64,000 bases of DNA, from positions 930,001 to 994,000 of the forward strand of contig NZ_SAUN01000001.1 in NCBI RefSeq assembly GCF_004011505.1, given 5' to 3'. Below, in pieces: positions 14,989-24,399 of this stretch. A model generated the notes under the pieces. That model ran no database searches. It was given only the letters and a program-made list of their open reading frames with translations, and had not been told where the DNA came from. Made by a program: the position numbers and the translations under genes. Position 1 is the first letter of the stretch. Every line of letters begins with the position of its first letter. The DNA is from Nonomuraea polychroma (GTDB taxonomy: Bacteria > Actinomycetota > Actinomycetes > Streptosporangiales > Streptosporangiaceae).

Positions 14989-16733
14989 TCGCCACGGCCG
15001 GGCACGTCGACCACGGCAAGTCCACGCTGGTCCGCGCGCTCACCGGCATCGAACCCGACCGGTGGGCCGAGGAGCGCCGCCGCGGCATGACCATCGACCT
15101 CGGCTTCGCCTGGACCACGCTGCCGTCGGGCCGCCGCCTGGCCTTCGTGGACGTGCCGGGGCACGAGCGGTTCGTCACCAACATGCTGGCCGGGCTGGGC
15201 CCGGTGCCGGCCGTGATGTTCGTCCTGGCCGCCGACCAGGGCTGGCAGGCCCAGTCCCAGGAGCACTGGGAGGCGATCGAGGCGCTCGGCGTGCAGCGGG
15301 GCCTGCTGGTGGTCACCCGGTGCGATCTCATGGATCCCGCGCTGGCGGTGGAGGAGGCTCGCGAGCGGATCACCTCCTGGCCCGTGGTCACGGTGAGCGG
15401 CGCCACGGGGGAAGGGCTCGACGACCTCCGCCGCGGGCTCGGCCTGCTGGTCTCCTCGCTCCCGCCGCCCGACCCCCGCGCTCCGGTGCGGCTGTGGATC
15501 GACCGGGCCTTCACGATCACGGGCGCGGGCACAGTGGTCACCGGCACGCTCGCCGCCGGCGCCCTGCGGACAGGTGACACGCTCGTCCTGGACGGCGAGC
15601 GGGTACGGGTGAAGGCGTTGCAGGTCACCGGAGAGCCGGTCGCCGAGGTCACCGCTGCCGCCCGCGTCGCGGTCAACCTGCGCGGCGTCGACCGCGACCG
15701 CGTGGTCCGCGGCAAGACGCTGCTCACGCCCGACGCCTGGATCGAGACCGGCGTGGTGGACGTACGGGTGGACGGCGGGCCACCGCCGCGCGAGGCCGTC
15801 CTGCACATCGGGTCGGCCTCGGTGCCGGTACGCGTCCGCCCTTTCCCCGGTCGCACGAGGGCGGCGCGGTTGACGCTGGCCCAGGCGCTCCCGCTGCGTG
15901 TCGGTGACCGGGCGCTGCTGCGCTGTTCAGGGCGACCGATCACGAGCGTGCTGGTGCTGGACGTGCGGCCACCGGCGCTGCGCCGCCGCGGCGCGGCGAC
16001 GAAACGGGCTGCGGAGCTGGCGCCCTTCGCCGTCCCGGCCGAGGAGCCTGTCCCGGCGGGTCGGGTGCCCGATGCGGCCACCGTGCTGGGCTGGCGTGGG
16101 GTGGCGCGGCGGTCCGAGCTGGCCGCGATGGGGTGCGATCCGGGCGGGCTCGACGTGCCGGGGGCTGGTGACTGGGCGGTCGATCCCGAGTGGTGGGCAG
16201 GCCTGACGGAGCGGCTCAGGGCGGTGGTGGCCGAGCAACCGGGCATCCCGGTGGACGCCGCGCGAGCCGTGCTCGGCCTGCCGGCGCGCGACCTGGTCGA
16301 GGAGCTGGTCAAGAGCTGCCCGCCGCTGCACGTGTCCGACGGCAGGATCGACGGCGACGGCGTGCCGTCGGAGGTCGTCAGCGCCGTAGAGCGGCTGCGT
16401 GCCGAGCTGGCCGGGACGCCGTACCTGGCGCCGGAGGCGGCGCGGCTGCCCGCGCTCGGCCTCAGCAGGCGGGCGGTCGCGCTGGCCGCGCGGGCCGGAC
16501 TGGTGCTGCGCATCGCCGACGGGGTGGTGCTCCTGCCCGGCGCCGACACCGAGGCGGCACGGCTTCTGGCGAAGCTGCCGCAGCCGTTCACGGCGGGGGA
16601 CGCGCGGGCCGCGCTCGGCACCAACCGGCGGGTCGTGATCCCGCTGCTGGAGCACCTCGACAGACTTCACCTCACCCGCAGGATCGACGACCGGCTGAGG
16701 GTCGTCGTGGACAGGGAGCGGCACGATGACTGA
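14979..16733 (+). CDS. selB: Selenocysteine-specific elongation factor
   Basis: SelB is the GTPase that delivers selenocysteinyl-tRNA to UGA codons marked by a SECIS hairpin. This 584-residue protein begins with the EF-Tu-like G domain: G1 GHVDHGKST (about residues 8-16), G3 VDVPGHERF and a G4 TRCD in place of NKxD, as in other SelBs, which use TKxD. Beta-barrel domains follow (GAGTVVTGTL), then winged-helix repeats at the C-terminus (PQPFTAGDARAALGTNRRVV) that bind mRNA. It overlaps selA by 10 bases and the next gene by 8, so all three are co-transcribed. Confidence 0.95.
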   Translation: MYVIATAGHVDHGKSTLVRALTGIEPDRWAEERRRGMTIDLGFAWTTLPSGRRLAFVDVPGHERFVTNMLAGLGPVPAVMFVLAADQGWQAQSQEHWEAIEALGVQRGLLVVTRCDLMDPALAVEEARERITSWPVVTVSGATGEGLDDLRRGLGLLVSSLPPPDPRAPVRLWIDRAFTITGAGTVVTGTLAAGALRTGDTLVLDGERVRVKALQVTGEPVAEVTAAARVAVNLRGVDRDRVVRGKTLLTPDAWIETGVVDVRVDGGPPPREAVLHIGSASVPVRVRPFPGRTRAARLTLAQALPLRVGDRALLRCSGRPITSVLVLDVRPPALRRRGAATKRAAELAPFAVPAEEPVPAGRVPDAATVLGWRGVARRSELAAMGCDPGGLDVPGAGDWAVDPEWWAGLTERLRAVVAEQPGIPVDAARAVLGLPARDLVEELVKSCPPLHVSDGRIDGDGVPSEVVSAVERLRAELAGTPYLAPEAARLPALGLSRRAVALAARAGLVLRIADGVVLLPGADTEAARLLAKLPQPFTAGDARAALGTNRRVVIPLLEHLDRLHLTRRIDDRLRVVVDRERHDD

Positions 16734-17205
16734 GCGGGTGAAGGTCGGCGTCGTGTTGCCGAGGCCGTCGGACGATCCGGGGGAGTGGCTCTCCGACGCG
16801 GTGGCGTTCGAGGCGGCCGGGGCCGACGCCCTGTGGGTGGAGCACGGTGCGGCGCCGTCGCTCGATCCGCTCACGCTGACCGCCGCGCTCGCCGCGCTGA
16901 CCTACCGATCGCTCCTCGTCGTGGCCGTACCGGAACCGTCCCAACCGCCGGTGCTGGCGACGGTGGAGCGATTGAGCCGCGGACGGCTCACCCTCATCAC
17001 CGGCACGACCGATGTGGCCGGGGTGGGACGGTGGGTGTCCGCCGCCGTCCCGCCCGGGCGGGCCGCCTGGCGGGAGACGCTGCGCCTCGCGGCCGAACGC
17101 GGCGACCACGGCGTGCTCGTGCCGGCCGATCCGCGACTGCTCGACCTGTTGCGTAACCCCGACGATCCAGGGGGCCGCCACGACCTCCAACTCGCCCAGG
17201 GCTAG
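16726..17205 (+). CDS. Short LLM-like (luciferase-fold) protein
   Basis: A 159-residue protein whose N-terminus (VKVGVVLPRPSDDPGEWLSD, then AVAFEAAGADALWVEHG) and middle (PLTLTAALAALTYRSLLVVA, then TVERLSRGRLTLITG) match the first strands of bacterial luciferase-like monooxygenases. Family members are normally 280-350 residues. This one lacks most of the barrel, so flavin catalysis is doubtful. It is nevertheless intact, starts inside selB (8-base overlap) and sits between selB and the formate dehydrogenase. A degenerate but retained scaffold, or an accessory role in the module, are both possible. Confidence 0.7.
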   Translation: MTERVKVGVVLPRPSDDPGEWLSDAVAFEAAGADALWVEHGAAPSLDPLTLTAALAALTYRSLLVVAVPEPSQPPVLATVERLSRGRLTLITGTTDVAGVGRWVSAAVPPGRAAWRETLRLAAERGDHGVLVPADPRLLDLLRNPDDPGGRHDLQLAQG

Positions 17206-17264
17206 ACGCACAACCGGTCAGATCATACGGTGAAGAAAGTGAACGGCACTGAGGGAGTCCAGTC

Positions 17265-20200
17265 ATGGACGTCAGCCGGCGGCAGTTCCTGAGCATCGGT
17301 TCGGCAGGAGTGCTGGGCGGCTCCGCCCTGGGGTTCGACCTGACCGAGTCCGTCAGGATCAAGCAGCGGCTGCGCATCGAAGGCGCCACGCTGTCGCACT
17401 CGCTCTGCCCGTACTGCGCGGTCGGGTGCTCGCTCATCGCTCACACCAAGAAGGCCGCGAACGGCAAGACGGAGCTGCTGCACATCGAGGGCGACCCGGA
17501 CAGCCCGGTCAACGAGGGCACGCTCTGCCCGAAGGGCGCGACGTCACTGCAACTGGCCGTCTCGCGCAGGCGGGTGCCGCACCCGCTCTACCGCGCGCCG
17601 GGAGCGGCGGAATGGAAGCAGGTGTCCTGGGAGTTCGCGCTCGACCGGCTCGCCAGGAACATCAAGGCTTCGCGTGACGCCACGTTCGTCGCCCAGGACG
17701 CCGACGGCAACGTCGTCAACCGCTGCGAGGGCGTCGCCTTCGCCGGCGGGGCGGCGTTCAGCTCTGAAGAGGGTTATCTCGCGACGAAGCTGATGAGGGG
17801 GTTGGGCCTGGTTCACCTCGAACAACAGGCCCGTGTTTGACACGGTCCCACGGTGGTCAGTTTGGCTGCCACGTTCGGCCGAGGGGCCATGACCAATCAT
17901 TGGCGTGACATCAGGCACGCCGATCTGATCCTCGTCAACGGCGCCAACCCGGCCGAGGCCCACCCGGTGGGCTTCCGCTGGCTCATGCGGGCCAAGCTGG
18001 ACCGGGGCGCGAAGATCATCCACGCGGATCCGCGGTTCACGAGGACCTCGGCCGTGGCGGACACCTACGTCAGGATTCGGACCGGCACCGATGTGGCCTA
18101 CTTCGGCGGCCTCATCAACTACGTCCTGACGAATCGGCTCCATCACGACGACTACGTCAGGTGGGCCACCAACGCCGGCTTCGTGGTCAAGGACGGGTAC
18201 GCCTTCCAGGACGGCATGTTCAACGGCTATGACCGGGAGCAGGGCGTCTACAACACGAAGCTGTGGGCGTACGAGACCGATGACGAGGGCCACGCCAGGA
18301 TCGACCTCGACCACCCGCGCTCCGTGCTCAACCTGCTACGCGCCCACTACCAGCGCTACGACCCCGACACCGTCGCCCGCATCACCGGCATCCCGCGCGA
18401 GCAGTTCCTCCAGGTGGCCAGGCAGGTCGGCGAGATGGGCCGCCCGGACAAGGTCATGACCATCGTGTACGCCGTCGGCCTCACCCACCACACCACCGGC
18501 GTGCAGCTCATCCGCTCGGGCGCGATCCTGCAACTGCTGCTCGGCAACATGGGCCGCCCCGGCGGCGGCATGAACGCCGAACGCGGCCACGCCAACATCC
18601 AGGGCAACACCGACCACGCCATCTCCTGGGACATCCTGCCCGGCTACCTCCGCATCCCGGCACCGCGCCAGAAGGACATCAAGGCCTACCTCGACGAGAG
18701 CGCCAGCATCAAACAACATCCCAGAGCGGTGAATTTCTTCGGCGAGAACTACCGCCGCTACCTGGTCAGCCTCCTCAAGGCCTGGTACGGCGACGCCGCG
18801 ACGAAGGACAACGAGTTCGCCTTCCACTACCTGCCCAAACCGGCCGCCAACGCCTCCTGGATCTCGATCTTCGACCAGGCGCTGCGCGGCAAGATGCAGG
18901 GCATCATGTTGTCCGGGATGACCGCGACCAGCATCGGCCCCGACTCCAACCAGGTGCTCCAGGCGCTGTCGAACCTCAAGTGGCTGTGCGTGATGGACCC
19001 GTTCGCCACCACCAGCTCCGAGTTCTGGCAGGCGCCCGGCATGGACCCGGCGAAGATCCAGACCGAGGTGTTCATGCTGCCGGCCACCCACTGGATCGAG
19101 AAGGACGGCTCGTTCACCAACAGCGGCCGCTGGGTGCAGTGGAAGGACCAGGTGCTGCCGCCGGAGGGCGAGGCCAGGCACGACCACTGGATACTCTCCG
19201 AGCTGTTCCTGCGGGTCAGGGACCTGTACGAGGCCCAGGGCGGGAAGTTCCCCGACCCGGTGCTGAAGATGGCGCTGCCGTACGCCAACCCGCGCAAACC
19301 CGAGCTGGACGAGATCGCGCAGGAGATCAACGGCCGCGACCTGCGGACCGGCAAGCGGCTGGCAACCTTCGTCGACCTCAACGACGACGGCACCACCAGC
19401 GCGGGCGACTGGATCTACACCGGCCACTACCCCGAGGAGGGCAACCTGGCCAAGCGCCGCGACGGCGTGCAGGACCCGGCCAGGAACGACCCCAGCGGCA
19501 TGGGCTTCTACCCGAACTGGGCGTGGAGCTGGCCCGCCAACCGCCGCGTCCTCTACAACCGCGCCTCCGCCGACGAGAACGGCCGGCCGTGGGACCCGTC
19601 GCGTCCCGGCATCGCCTGGGAGAACGGCACGTGGGTGGGCGACGTGCCCGACTACCCGCCCACGACAGGCCCGGGTCCTGACGCGCCGCTGCCGTTCATC
19701 ATGACCGGCGAGGGCGTGGGCCGCCTGTTCAGCAACGCGGTGGCGGACGGGCCGTTCCCCGAGCACTACGAGCCCATCGAGTCGCCCATCGCCAACCCGC
19801 TGCATCCGGAGGTGTCGGCGACGCCGGCCGCCTTCAGGTACGACGAGCGGGCCGGGCGGCCCAACCGGTTCGGCACGGTGGCCGACTACCCGTACGTGGC
19901 GACGTCGTACCGGCTGACCGAGCACGAGCACTACGTCACCCAGAACGTCGAGCACCTCGTCCAGCTGCAACCGGAGGCGTTCGTCGAGGTGCCGGCCGCG
20001 CTGGCGCGCGAGAAGGGCATCGAGACCGGCGACCGGGTACGCGTGTCGTCCCGGCGCGGCAAGCTCGAGGTGCGCGCCGTGGTGACCAACCGGCTCGGGC
20101 CGCTCGACGTGGACGGGCGGACGGTGTACCAGATCGGGATCCCCATCCACTGGGGGTTCGTGGGCATCAACACCGGACAGCACTGGCTGGCCAACGCCCT

Positions 20201-20276
20201 CACCCCGTTCGTGGGGGACGCGAGCGCGCGGACGCCGGAGTACAAGGCGTTCCTGGTGAACATCGAGAAGATCTGA
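17265..20276 (+). CDS. Selenocysteine-containing formate dehydrogenase, catalytic subunit (UGA at codon 192)
   Basis: Molybdenum/tungsten bis-MGD formate dehydrogenase of the FdnG/FdoG type, 1003 residues if UGA 17838-17840 is read as selenocysteine. Before the UGA come a twin-arginine motif SRRQFL (about residues 4-9) and the 4Fe-4S site C48PYCAVGC55 with a later CPKG. The UGA sits at the active-site position: QQARV-Sec192-HGPTV, exactly where formate dehydrogenases have Sec or Cys before HGPTV. The frame then continues uninterrupted (ATFGRGAMTNHW, LVNGANPAEAHP, and VSSRRGKLEVRAVVTNR in the MGD-binding C-terminal domain). Tat export places it on the outer membrane face. GGGAGTCC precedes ATG 17265. 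Confidence 0.95.
17841..17880 (+). promoter_or_regulatory. SECIS-like hairpin directly after the UGA
   Basis: GTGG (17853-17856) pairs with CCAC (17869-17872), and above a TC/G bulge AG (17859-17860) pairs with CT (17866-17867), closing a TTTGG loop. The apical loop is 20 bases from the UGA and a bulged U lies below the upper stem, the layout of bacterial SECIS elements recognised by SelB. Pairing was done by eye. Confidence 0.6.
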
Positions 20277-21199
20277 TGTTCGCCAGGGATCGGGCACGAG
20301 CCGCGGAACTACGCGAACGGTATCCGCACGCGGCCGAGGTGTTCGGGCTCTACCTGGCGCTGGTGGAGGCGTGGGAGTCGGTGGGCGACCGCGTCCCGTC
20401 CGATGGGGCGGTGGAGTGGGCGCACGTCCACGTGCTGCCCCGCGTCATCGAGGCGACCGCCGCGCACGGCCCCCCGCTCCTCGCGGCCGCGGTCCGCATC
20501 GCCGTCGGCAACGGCCTCCTGGCCCCGGATGCGCGGGCCGGTCCGCCCGCCGCCGCCAAGGGGCCGCTCGGGACGGCCGCAGGGTCAGGTGGCGGCCCGC
20601 TCGGGACGGCAAGGCGCTCGGCCGGTGGCCTGCTGGACGCCTGGCTCGCGGGCGAGGAGCTCCCGCCCGTGGAGCGCTACCTCGCGCGCGCCACGATGCG
20701 TGTCGTCCCGCTCGCCACGCCGCCCGACCACGAGGCGGCGGGCGCCGGGCCCGTTCGAAGTGACCCGCGGCGGGAGCCTGGGCGCTGCCCCGCCTGTGGC
20801 GGAGCGCCGCAGCTCAGCTACCGCACCGCCGGCGACGACCCGCTCGTCAGCGGGCGCCGCATGTTGCACTGCGCGCGATGCGCCCACGAGTGGAGCTTCT
20901 CCGCCACCACCTGCCCCCAGTGCGGCGAGACCGGCAAACGCACCGTCCACGCCGAGGCCGCCGAAGAGTCGCCGCGCGGGCAACCGCGGGTCGGCCGGGG
21001 GAGCGCCGCAGACGACGCGTTGTTCCCGCACCTCAGGGCCGAATCGTGCGAGACCTGCCGCGGCTACCTCATCGACGTCGACCTGGGCCGCGACCCCCGC
21101 GCCGTGCCGCACGTGGACGAGCTGGCCGCGATACCCATCGACCTGCACATGGCCGACCACGGCTACACCAAGATCACGCCCAACCTGATGGGGTTCTGA
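20276..21199 (+). CDS. fdhE: FdhE-family formate dehydrogenase accessory protein
   Basis: FdhE proteins bind immature formate dehydrogenase in the cytoplasm and are needed for its maturation before Tat export. The 307-residue protein has an N-terminal helical part and a C-terminal rubredoxin-like zinc or iron region with four CxxC pairs: CPACGG (about 169), CARC, CPQCG and CETC. The middle, about residues 85-115, is Gly/Ala-rich and variable. Its ATG overlaps the stop of the catalytic subunit gene by one base (TGATG), so the two are translationally coupled. Confidence 0.85.
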   Translation: MFARDRARAAELRERYPHAAEVFGLYLALVEAWESVGDRVPSDGAVEWAHVHVLPRVIEATAAHGPPLLAAAVRIAVGNGLLAPDARAGPPAAAKGPLGTAAGSGGGPLGTARRSAGGLLDAWLAGEELPPVERYLARATMRVVPLATPPDHEAAGAGPVRSDPRREPGRCPACGGAPQLSYRTAGDDPLVSGRRMLHCARCAHEWSFSATTCPQCGETGKRTVHAEAAEESPRGQPRVGRGSAADDALFPHLRAESCETCRGYLIDVDLGRDPRAVPHVDELAAIPIDLHMADHGYTKITPNLMGF

Positions 21200-21201
21200 A
21201 G

Positions 21202-22017
21202 ATGCCGCACATCACACCGGGCCAGGCGTACGGGTTCTTCACCGACACCAGCGTGTGCATCGGCTGCAAGGCCTGCGAAGTGGCCTGCAAGCAGTGGAAC
21301 CAGCTGGAGGGCAACGAACCGTCGTTCCTGGACGGCTTCGACAACACCGGCAGGCTGGACGCCGAGAACTGGCGGCACGTGCAGTTCCACGACAACGTGC
21401 CCGACGAGAGCCTCACCTCGGGCAACGGCAAGGCGTGGCTGATGATGTCGGACGTCTGCAAGCACTGCAAGCAGGCCAGCTGCATGGAGGTCTGCCCGAC
21501 GAACGCGATCATCCGCACCGAGTTCGACAGCGTCTTCATCCAGCCCGACGTCTGCAACGGCTGCCGCAACTGCATCGCGGCCTGCCCGTACGACGTGATC
21601 GGCACCAGCCACACGAGCGGCATCGCGCAGAAGTGCACACTTTGCTACGACCGCCTGCAGAACGACATGACCCCGGCCTGCGCCAAGGCCTGCCCCACCG
21701 AGTCGATCAGATTCGGCCCGGTCTCGGAGCTGCGCCAGACCGCCGCCAAGCGCCTGGAGACCCTGCACGCCCAAGGCGTCACCGCGGCCCGCCTGTACGG
21801 CCATGACGAGAAGGTGTACGGCGGCCTGAACGCGTTCTTCCTGCTCATGGACAGACCGGAGAAGTACGGACTGCCGGACGAGCGCAACGCGGTCCTGCCC
21901 AGCCGCAACAACGTCGGCGGCTACCTGACCGCCGCGGTCACCGCGGTCCTGGGCGTGCTCGGCGGCCTGATCGCGCTGCGCCGCCGCAAGGAGAAGGTGG
22001 AGGCCGAGAATGGATGA
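21202..22017 (+). CDS. Formate dehydrogenase iron-sulfur (beta) subunit
   Basis: Electron-transfer subunit, 271 residues, with the cysteines of four 4Fe-4S clusters in order: CIGCKACEVACKQ (about residue 19), CKHCKQASCMEVCP, CNGCRNCIAACP, and CTLCYDR with CAKACP. A C-terminal transmembrane helix (about residues 240-260, VGGYLTAAVTAVLGVLGGLI) followed by a basic tail anchors it, as in FdnH/FdoH. It lacks its own Tat signal, consistent with export in complex with the catalytic subunit. It overlaps the membrane subunit gene by 8 bases. Confidence 0.93.
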   Translation: MPHITPGQAYGFFTDTSVCIGCKACEVACKQWNQLEGNEPSFLDGFDNTGRLDAENWRHVQFHDNVPDESLTSGNGKAWLMMSDVCKHCKQASCMEVCPTNAIIRTEFDSVFIQPDVCNGCRNCIAACPYDVIGTSHTSGIAQKCTLCYDRLQNDMTPACAKACPTESIRFGPVSELRQTAAKRLETLHAQGVTAARLYGHDEKVYGGLNAFFLLMDRPEKYGLPDERNAVLPSRNNVGGYLTAAVTAVLGVLGGLIALRRRKEKVEAENG

Positions 22018-22912
22018 CGTCCAGCACTTCGCCGGCCCTCCGGATTGGCTCTGGTACATCCTGGCCTACTTCTTCCTCGCGGGCCTGTCCGGCGGCTCGT
22101 ACGTCCTCGCCACCCTGCTCAGGCTGCGCAACGCCCCCGGCGACGAGCCGATGGCCAGGATCGGCTACTACATCGCGTTCCCGCCCATGCTCATCGCGCC
22201 GCTCCTGCTCGCCCTCGACCTCGGTCAGCCGTGGCGCTTCTGGCACATGCTGGTGAACACCACCCCCGGCCACCCGGGGCTCACCTTCAAGTACTGGTCG
22301 CCGATGTCGATCGGCTCCTGGGCGCTGGTGGTGTTCGGCGCGATCACCACGGTCTCCTTCGCCGCGTCGCTGGTCCGGGACGGCAAGCTCCGGCTCCCGC
22401 TCGTGACGTGGCTCGACAACCGCGCCTTCAACGTCCTCGGATCCCTGTTCGGCCTGTTCATCGCGGGCTACACGGGCGTGCTGCTGTCGGTGTCGAACCA
22501 GCCGGTGTGGAGCGACACCTGGGCCCTCGGCGGGCTCTTCCTCGCCTCAGGCCTGGCCGGTTCGGCCGCGCTGATGGTGCTGCTGACCCGCTTCCGGCCG
22601 GAGGCACGGCTGAGCGCCGGGATGTTGTCGGTCTCCGAGCGGCTGTACGCGCTGCTGGAGCTGGCGCTGATCGTGGTGTTCGCGGTGACGTTGTTCGCGG
22701 CCGGCACCCAAGGCATCGTGTTCGGCCCGCCCTGGCTGGTGTTGTGGCTGGTGGTGCTCGCGGGCCTGGTCCCGGGCCTGTACGGCCTGTTCACCGAGGG
22801 GGTGTCGGCGAACGGCGCGGCGGCGCTGCGCCACTCACTGGTGGTGCCCCTGCTGGTGCTGGCCGGTGTGCTCGCCCTGCGTGCCGCCGTCATCTTCAGC
22901 GTCCAGGTCTGA
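22010..22912 (+). CDS. NrfD/PsrC-type quinone-linked membrane subunit of formate dehydrogenase
   Basis: A 300-residue integral membrane protein with about eight hydrophobic helices (from WLWYILAYFFLAGLSGGSYV to PLLVLAGVLALRAAVIF). The GGS motif of the first helix and the SWALVVFGAITTVSF helix are typical of the NrfD/PsrC family, which lacks haem and passes electrons between an iron-sulfur subunit and the quinone pool. It replaces the FdnI-type cytochrome b used in enterobacteria. As the last gene of the module it should link formate oxidation to menaquinone reduction. Confidence 0.9.
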   Translation: MDDVQHFAGPPDWLWYILAYFFLAGLSGGSYVLATLLRLRNAPGDEPMARIGYYIAFPPMLIAPLLLALDLGQPWRFWHMLVNTTPGHPGLTFKYWSPMSIGSWALVVFGAITTVSFAASLVRDGKLRLPLVTWLDNRAFNVLGSLFGLFIAGYTGVLLSVSNQPVWSDTWALGGLFLASGLAGSAALMVLLTRFRPEARLSAGMLSVSERLYALLELALIVVFAVTLFAAGTQGIVFGPPWLVLWLVVLAGLVPGLYGLFTEGVSANGAAALRHSLVVPLLVLAGVLALRAAVIFSVQV

Positions 22913-22927
22913 CCGGCCGCCCGGTCA
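22910..22927. terminator. Bidirectional hairpin holding both convergent stop codons
   Basis: TGACCGG-CCGC-CCGGTCA is a perfect 7-bp stem. The left arm begins with the TGA of the NrfD gene (22910-22912) and the right arm ends with the complement of the TGA of the facing lipoprotein gene (22925-22927). It probably ends both transcripts. Confidence 0.65.
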
Positions 22928-23884
22928 CGGGGCGAGGACGGTCTTCACGTCCAGGGGGCGCTTGAGGTGCCCGTTCTGCCGCATGAGGTCGACGAGGCGC
23001 TGCAACCGCTGCGGGTCTATGGCGGTGGGATAGGCGCCCAGGGACGTCTTCGCGGCGGTCTCCCGGTCGATCTTTATGTACATCGGCAACACCGCCTCCA
23101 CCTCCTTGGGGTTGCCCGTGGCGAGCTGCTGAGCCTTGGCGATGGCACGCTGGAAGGCGGCCAGCGTGTTCGGGTTCTCCTTCGCCCAGGGAGCGCTCGC
23201 CATCCAGCCGCTCACCGGCATGTCGGCGATCCGGTCCGCGAAGGGGTCCGTGACCCGGCGCAACTGGCCGCTCCGCTCGCCTTGGGTGAGGAAGGGCTGG
23301 GCCACCCACGCCGCATCCGCCTTCCGCGCCGCGACCCTGGCCGGCATCTCGGGGAAGGGCATCTCGACGAATTTGACGTCGCCGGCCTTCAGGCCGGCGT
23401 CCCGCAGCATGGCGGTGACGGTGAGCGTGGCGATCCCGTTGAGGTTGTTGACCGCGATCTTCTTGCCCTTGAGATCCTCCACCGATTCGATCTTCGCGCC
23501 CTTCCTGGCCACGAGGCCGAAGGTGTTCGGCCCCGCCTGGGCCAAGGCCCCGACGACCTTGACGGGCACGTCGTGGGAGCCGGCCAGGAACGAGGTGACG
23601 TAGTCGGTCTGCGCGAGATCCAGGAATCCGCTTATCACCTGCGGAACCGCCGCTCCGCTGCCGGTCACGGTCACCGGCTCGACGGTCAGCCCCTCCTGCT
23701 CGAAATAACCCTTCAGCAGGGCGAGATACAGCGGCGCCACGTCGGTGGTCGGCATGACGCCCACCTTGATGGTGTCCTTCTCGAGCCTGGGCTTCGGCGG
23801 CGGCGTGTTGTCCGCGGCGCCGGAGCATGCGGCGGTCGAGAGGGCCAGGACCAGGGCGGCTAAGCCGCGGGTGACGCGTCGCAT
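22925..23884 (-). CDS. ABC transporter substrate-binding lipoprotein, NMT1/SsuA type (orphan)
   Basis: A 319-residue binding lipoprotein: signal peptide with lipobox ending at Cys20 (LSTAACSGAAD), then IKVGVMPTTDVAPLYLALLK, then GYFEQEGLTVEPV and EDLKGKKIAVNNLNGIATLT. This matches the NMT1/TauA/SsuA group, which binds sulfonates, nitrate, thiamine precursors or similar small molecules. No permease or ATPase is adjacent, so it must work with components encoded elsewhere or act as a sensor. The ligand cannot be inferred from sequence. It appears monocistronic. Confidence 0.85.
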   Translation of the reverse strand: MRRVTRGLAALVLALSTAACSGAADNTPPPKPRLEKDTIKVGVMPTTDVAPLYLALLKGYFEQEGLTVEPVTVTGSGAAVPQVISGFLDLAQTDYVTSFLAGSHDVPVKVVGALAQAGPNTFGLVARKGAKIESVEDLKGKKIAVNNLNGIATLTVTAMLRDAGLKAGDVKFVEMPFPEMPARVAARKADAAWVAQPFLTQGERSGQLRRVTDPFADRIADMPVSGWMASAPWAKENPNTLAAFQRAIAKAQQLATGNPKEVEAVLPMYIKIDRETAAKTSLGAYPTAIDPQRLQRLVDLMRQNGHLKRPLDVKTVLAP

Positions 23885-23960
23885 GGGGGAGCTCCTCCGC
23901 AGTCGGCAGTGCCCGCGGTGGAGCGTAGCCGATGAAGATCCCTTCCGGGGCCGAAACGCA

Positions 23961-24305
23961 TCACTCCGGCGAGAGGTGGTCCTGTGCCCACTTCGAGAGC
24001 TCGTCCAGCGCGGGCATGAGCGCGCGGCCGCTCGCCGTCAGCTCGTAGGACACCGTGACGGGCGGACCCTCGTCGACGGTGCGGGCGACGAGCCCGCTCT
24101 TGGTCAGCTCGGACAGCCGGTCGGACAGCACCGAGTCGCTGATGCGGCCGATGGCGCGCGAGAGCTCGCGGAAGCCGGCCGGTCCTTGGCGGAGGCTGCC
24201 GAGCACGACACCGCTCCAGCGTTTTCCGAGGACGGAGAAGGCCCGTGTCAGCGCGGCGTCACTGCGATCACAGGAGTCCGCGTCGTGGGGAGAGATCGTC
24301 GCCAT
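23961..24305 (-). CDS. HxlR-family transcriptional regulator
   Basis: A 114-residue winged-helix protein of the HxlR group: CDRSDAALTRAFSVLGKRWS, the GFRELSRAIGRISDSVLSDR helix-turn-helix, VSYELTASGRALMPAL. The single cysteine near the N-terminus (Cys12) is at the position used for redox or quinone sensing in several HxlR proteins. ATG 24305 is preferred because GGAGA lies six bases upstream; the longer frame to 24332 lacks a ribosome binding site. It is divergent from an FAD oxidoreductase gene 94 bases away, the usual target arrangement for this family. Confidence 0.88.
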   Translation of the reverse strand: MATISPHDADSCDRSDAALTRAFSVLGKRWSGVVLGSLRQGPAGFRELSRAIGRISDSVLSDRLSELTKSGLVARTVDEGPPVTVSYELTASGRALMPALDELSKWAQDHLSPE

Positions 24306-24399
24306 GGCGTCTCCAAGACTAGCAGATTCCATGCCGCTTTGATTTCCGAAGCGAGTATGAATAGCCTAGTGACACTTCGAAAGCTAGCTAGGAGAGCTG

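Noticed and set aside
17265..17840. A 191-codon gene ending at TGA 17840, followed by a separate large gene from 17853
   Set aside because: The TGA is in frame with both, sits at the Sec/Cys position of formate dehydrogenases, and tRNA-Sec, selA and selB lie just upstream. It is one selenoprotein gene, not two genes or a nonsense mutation.
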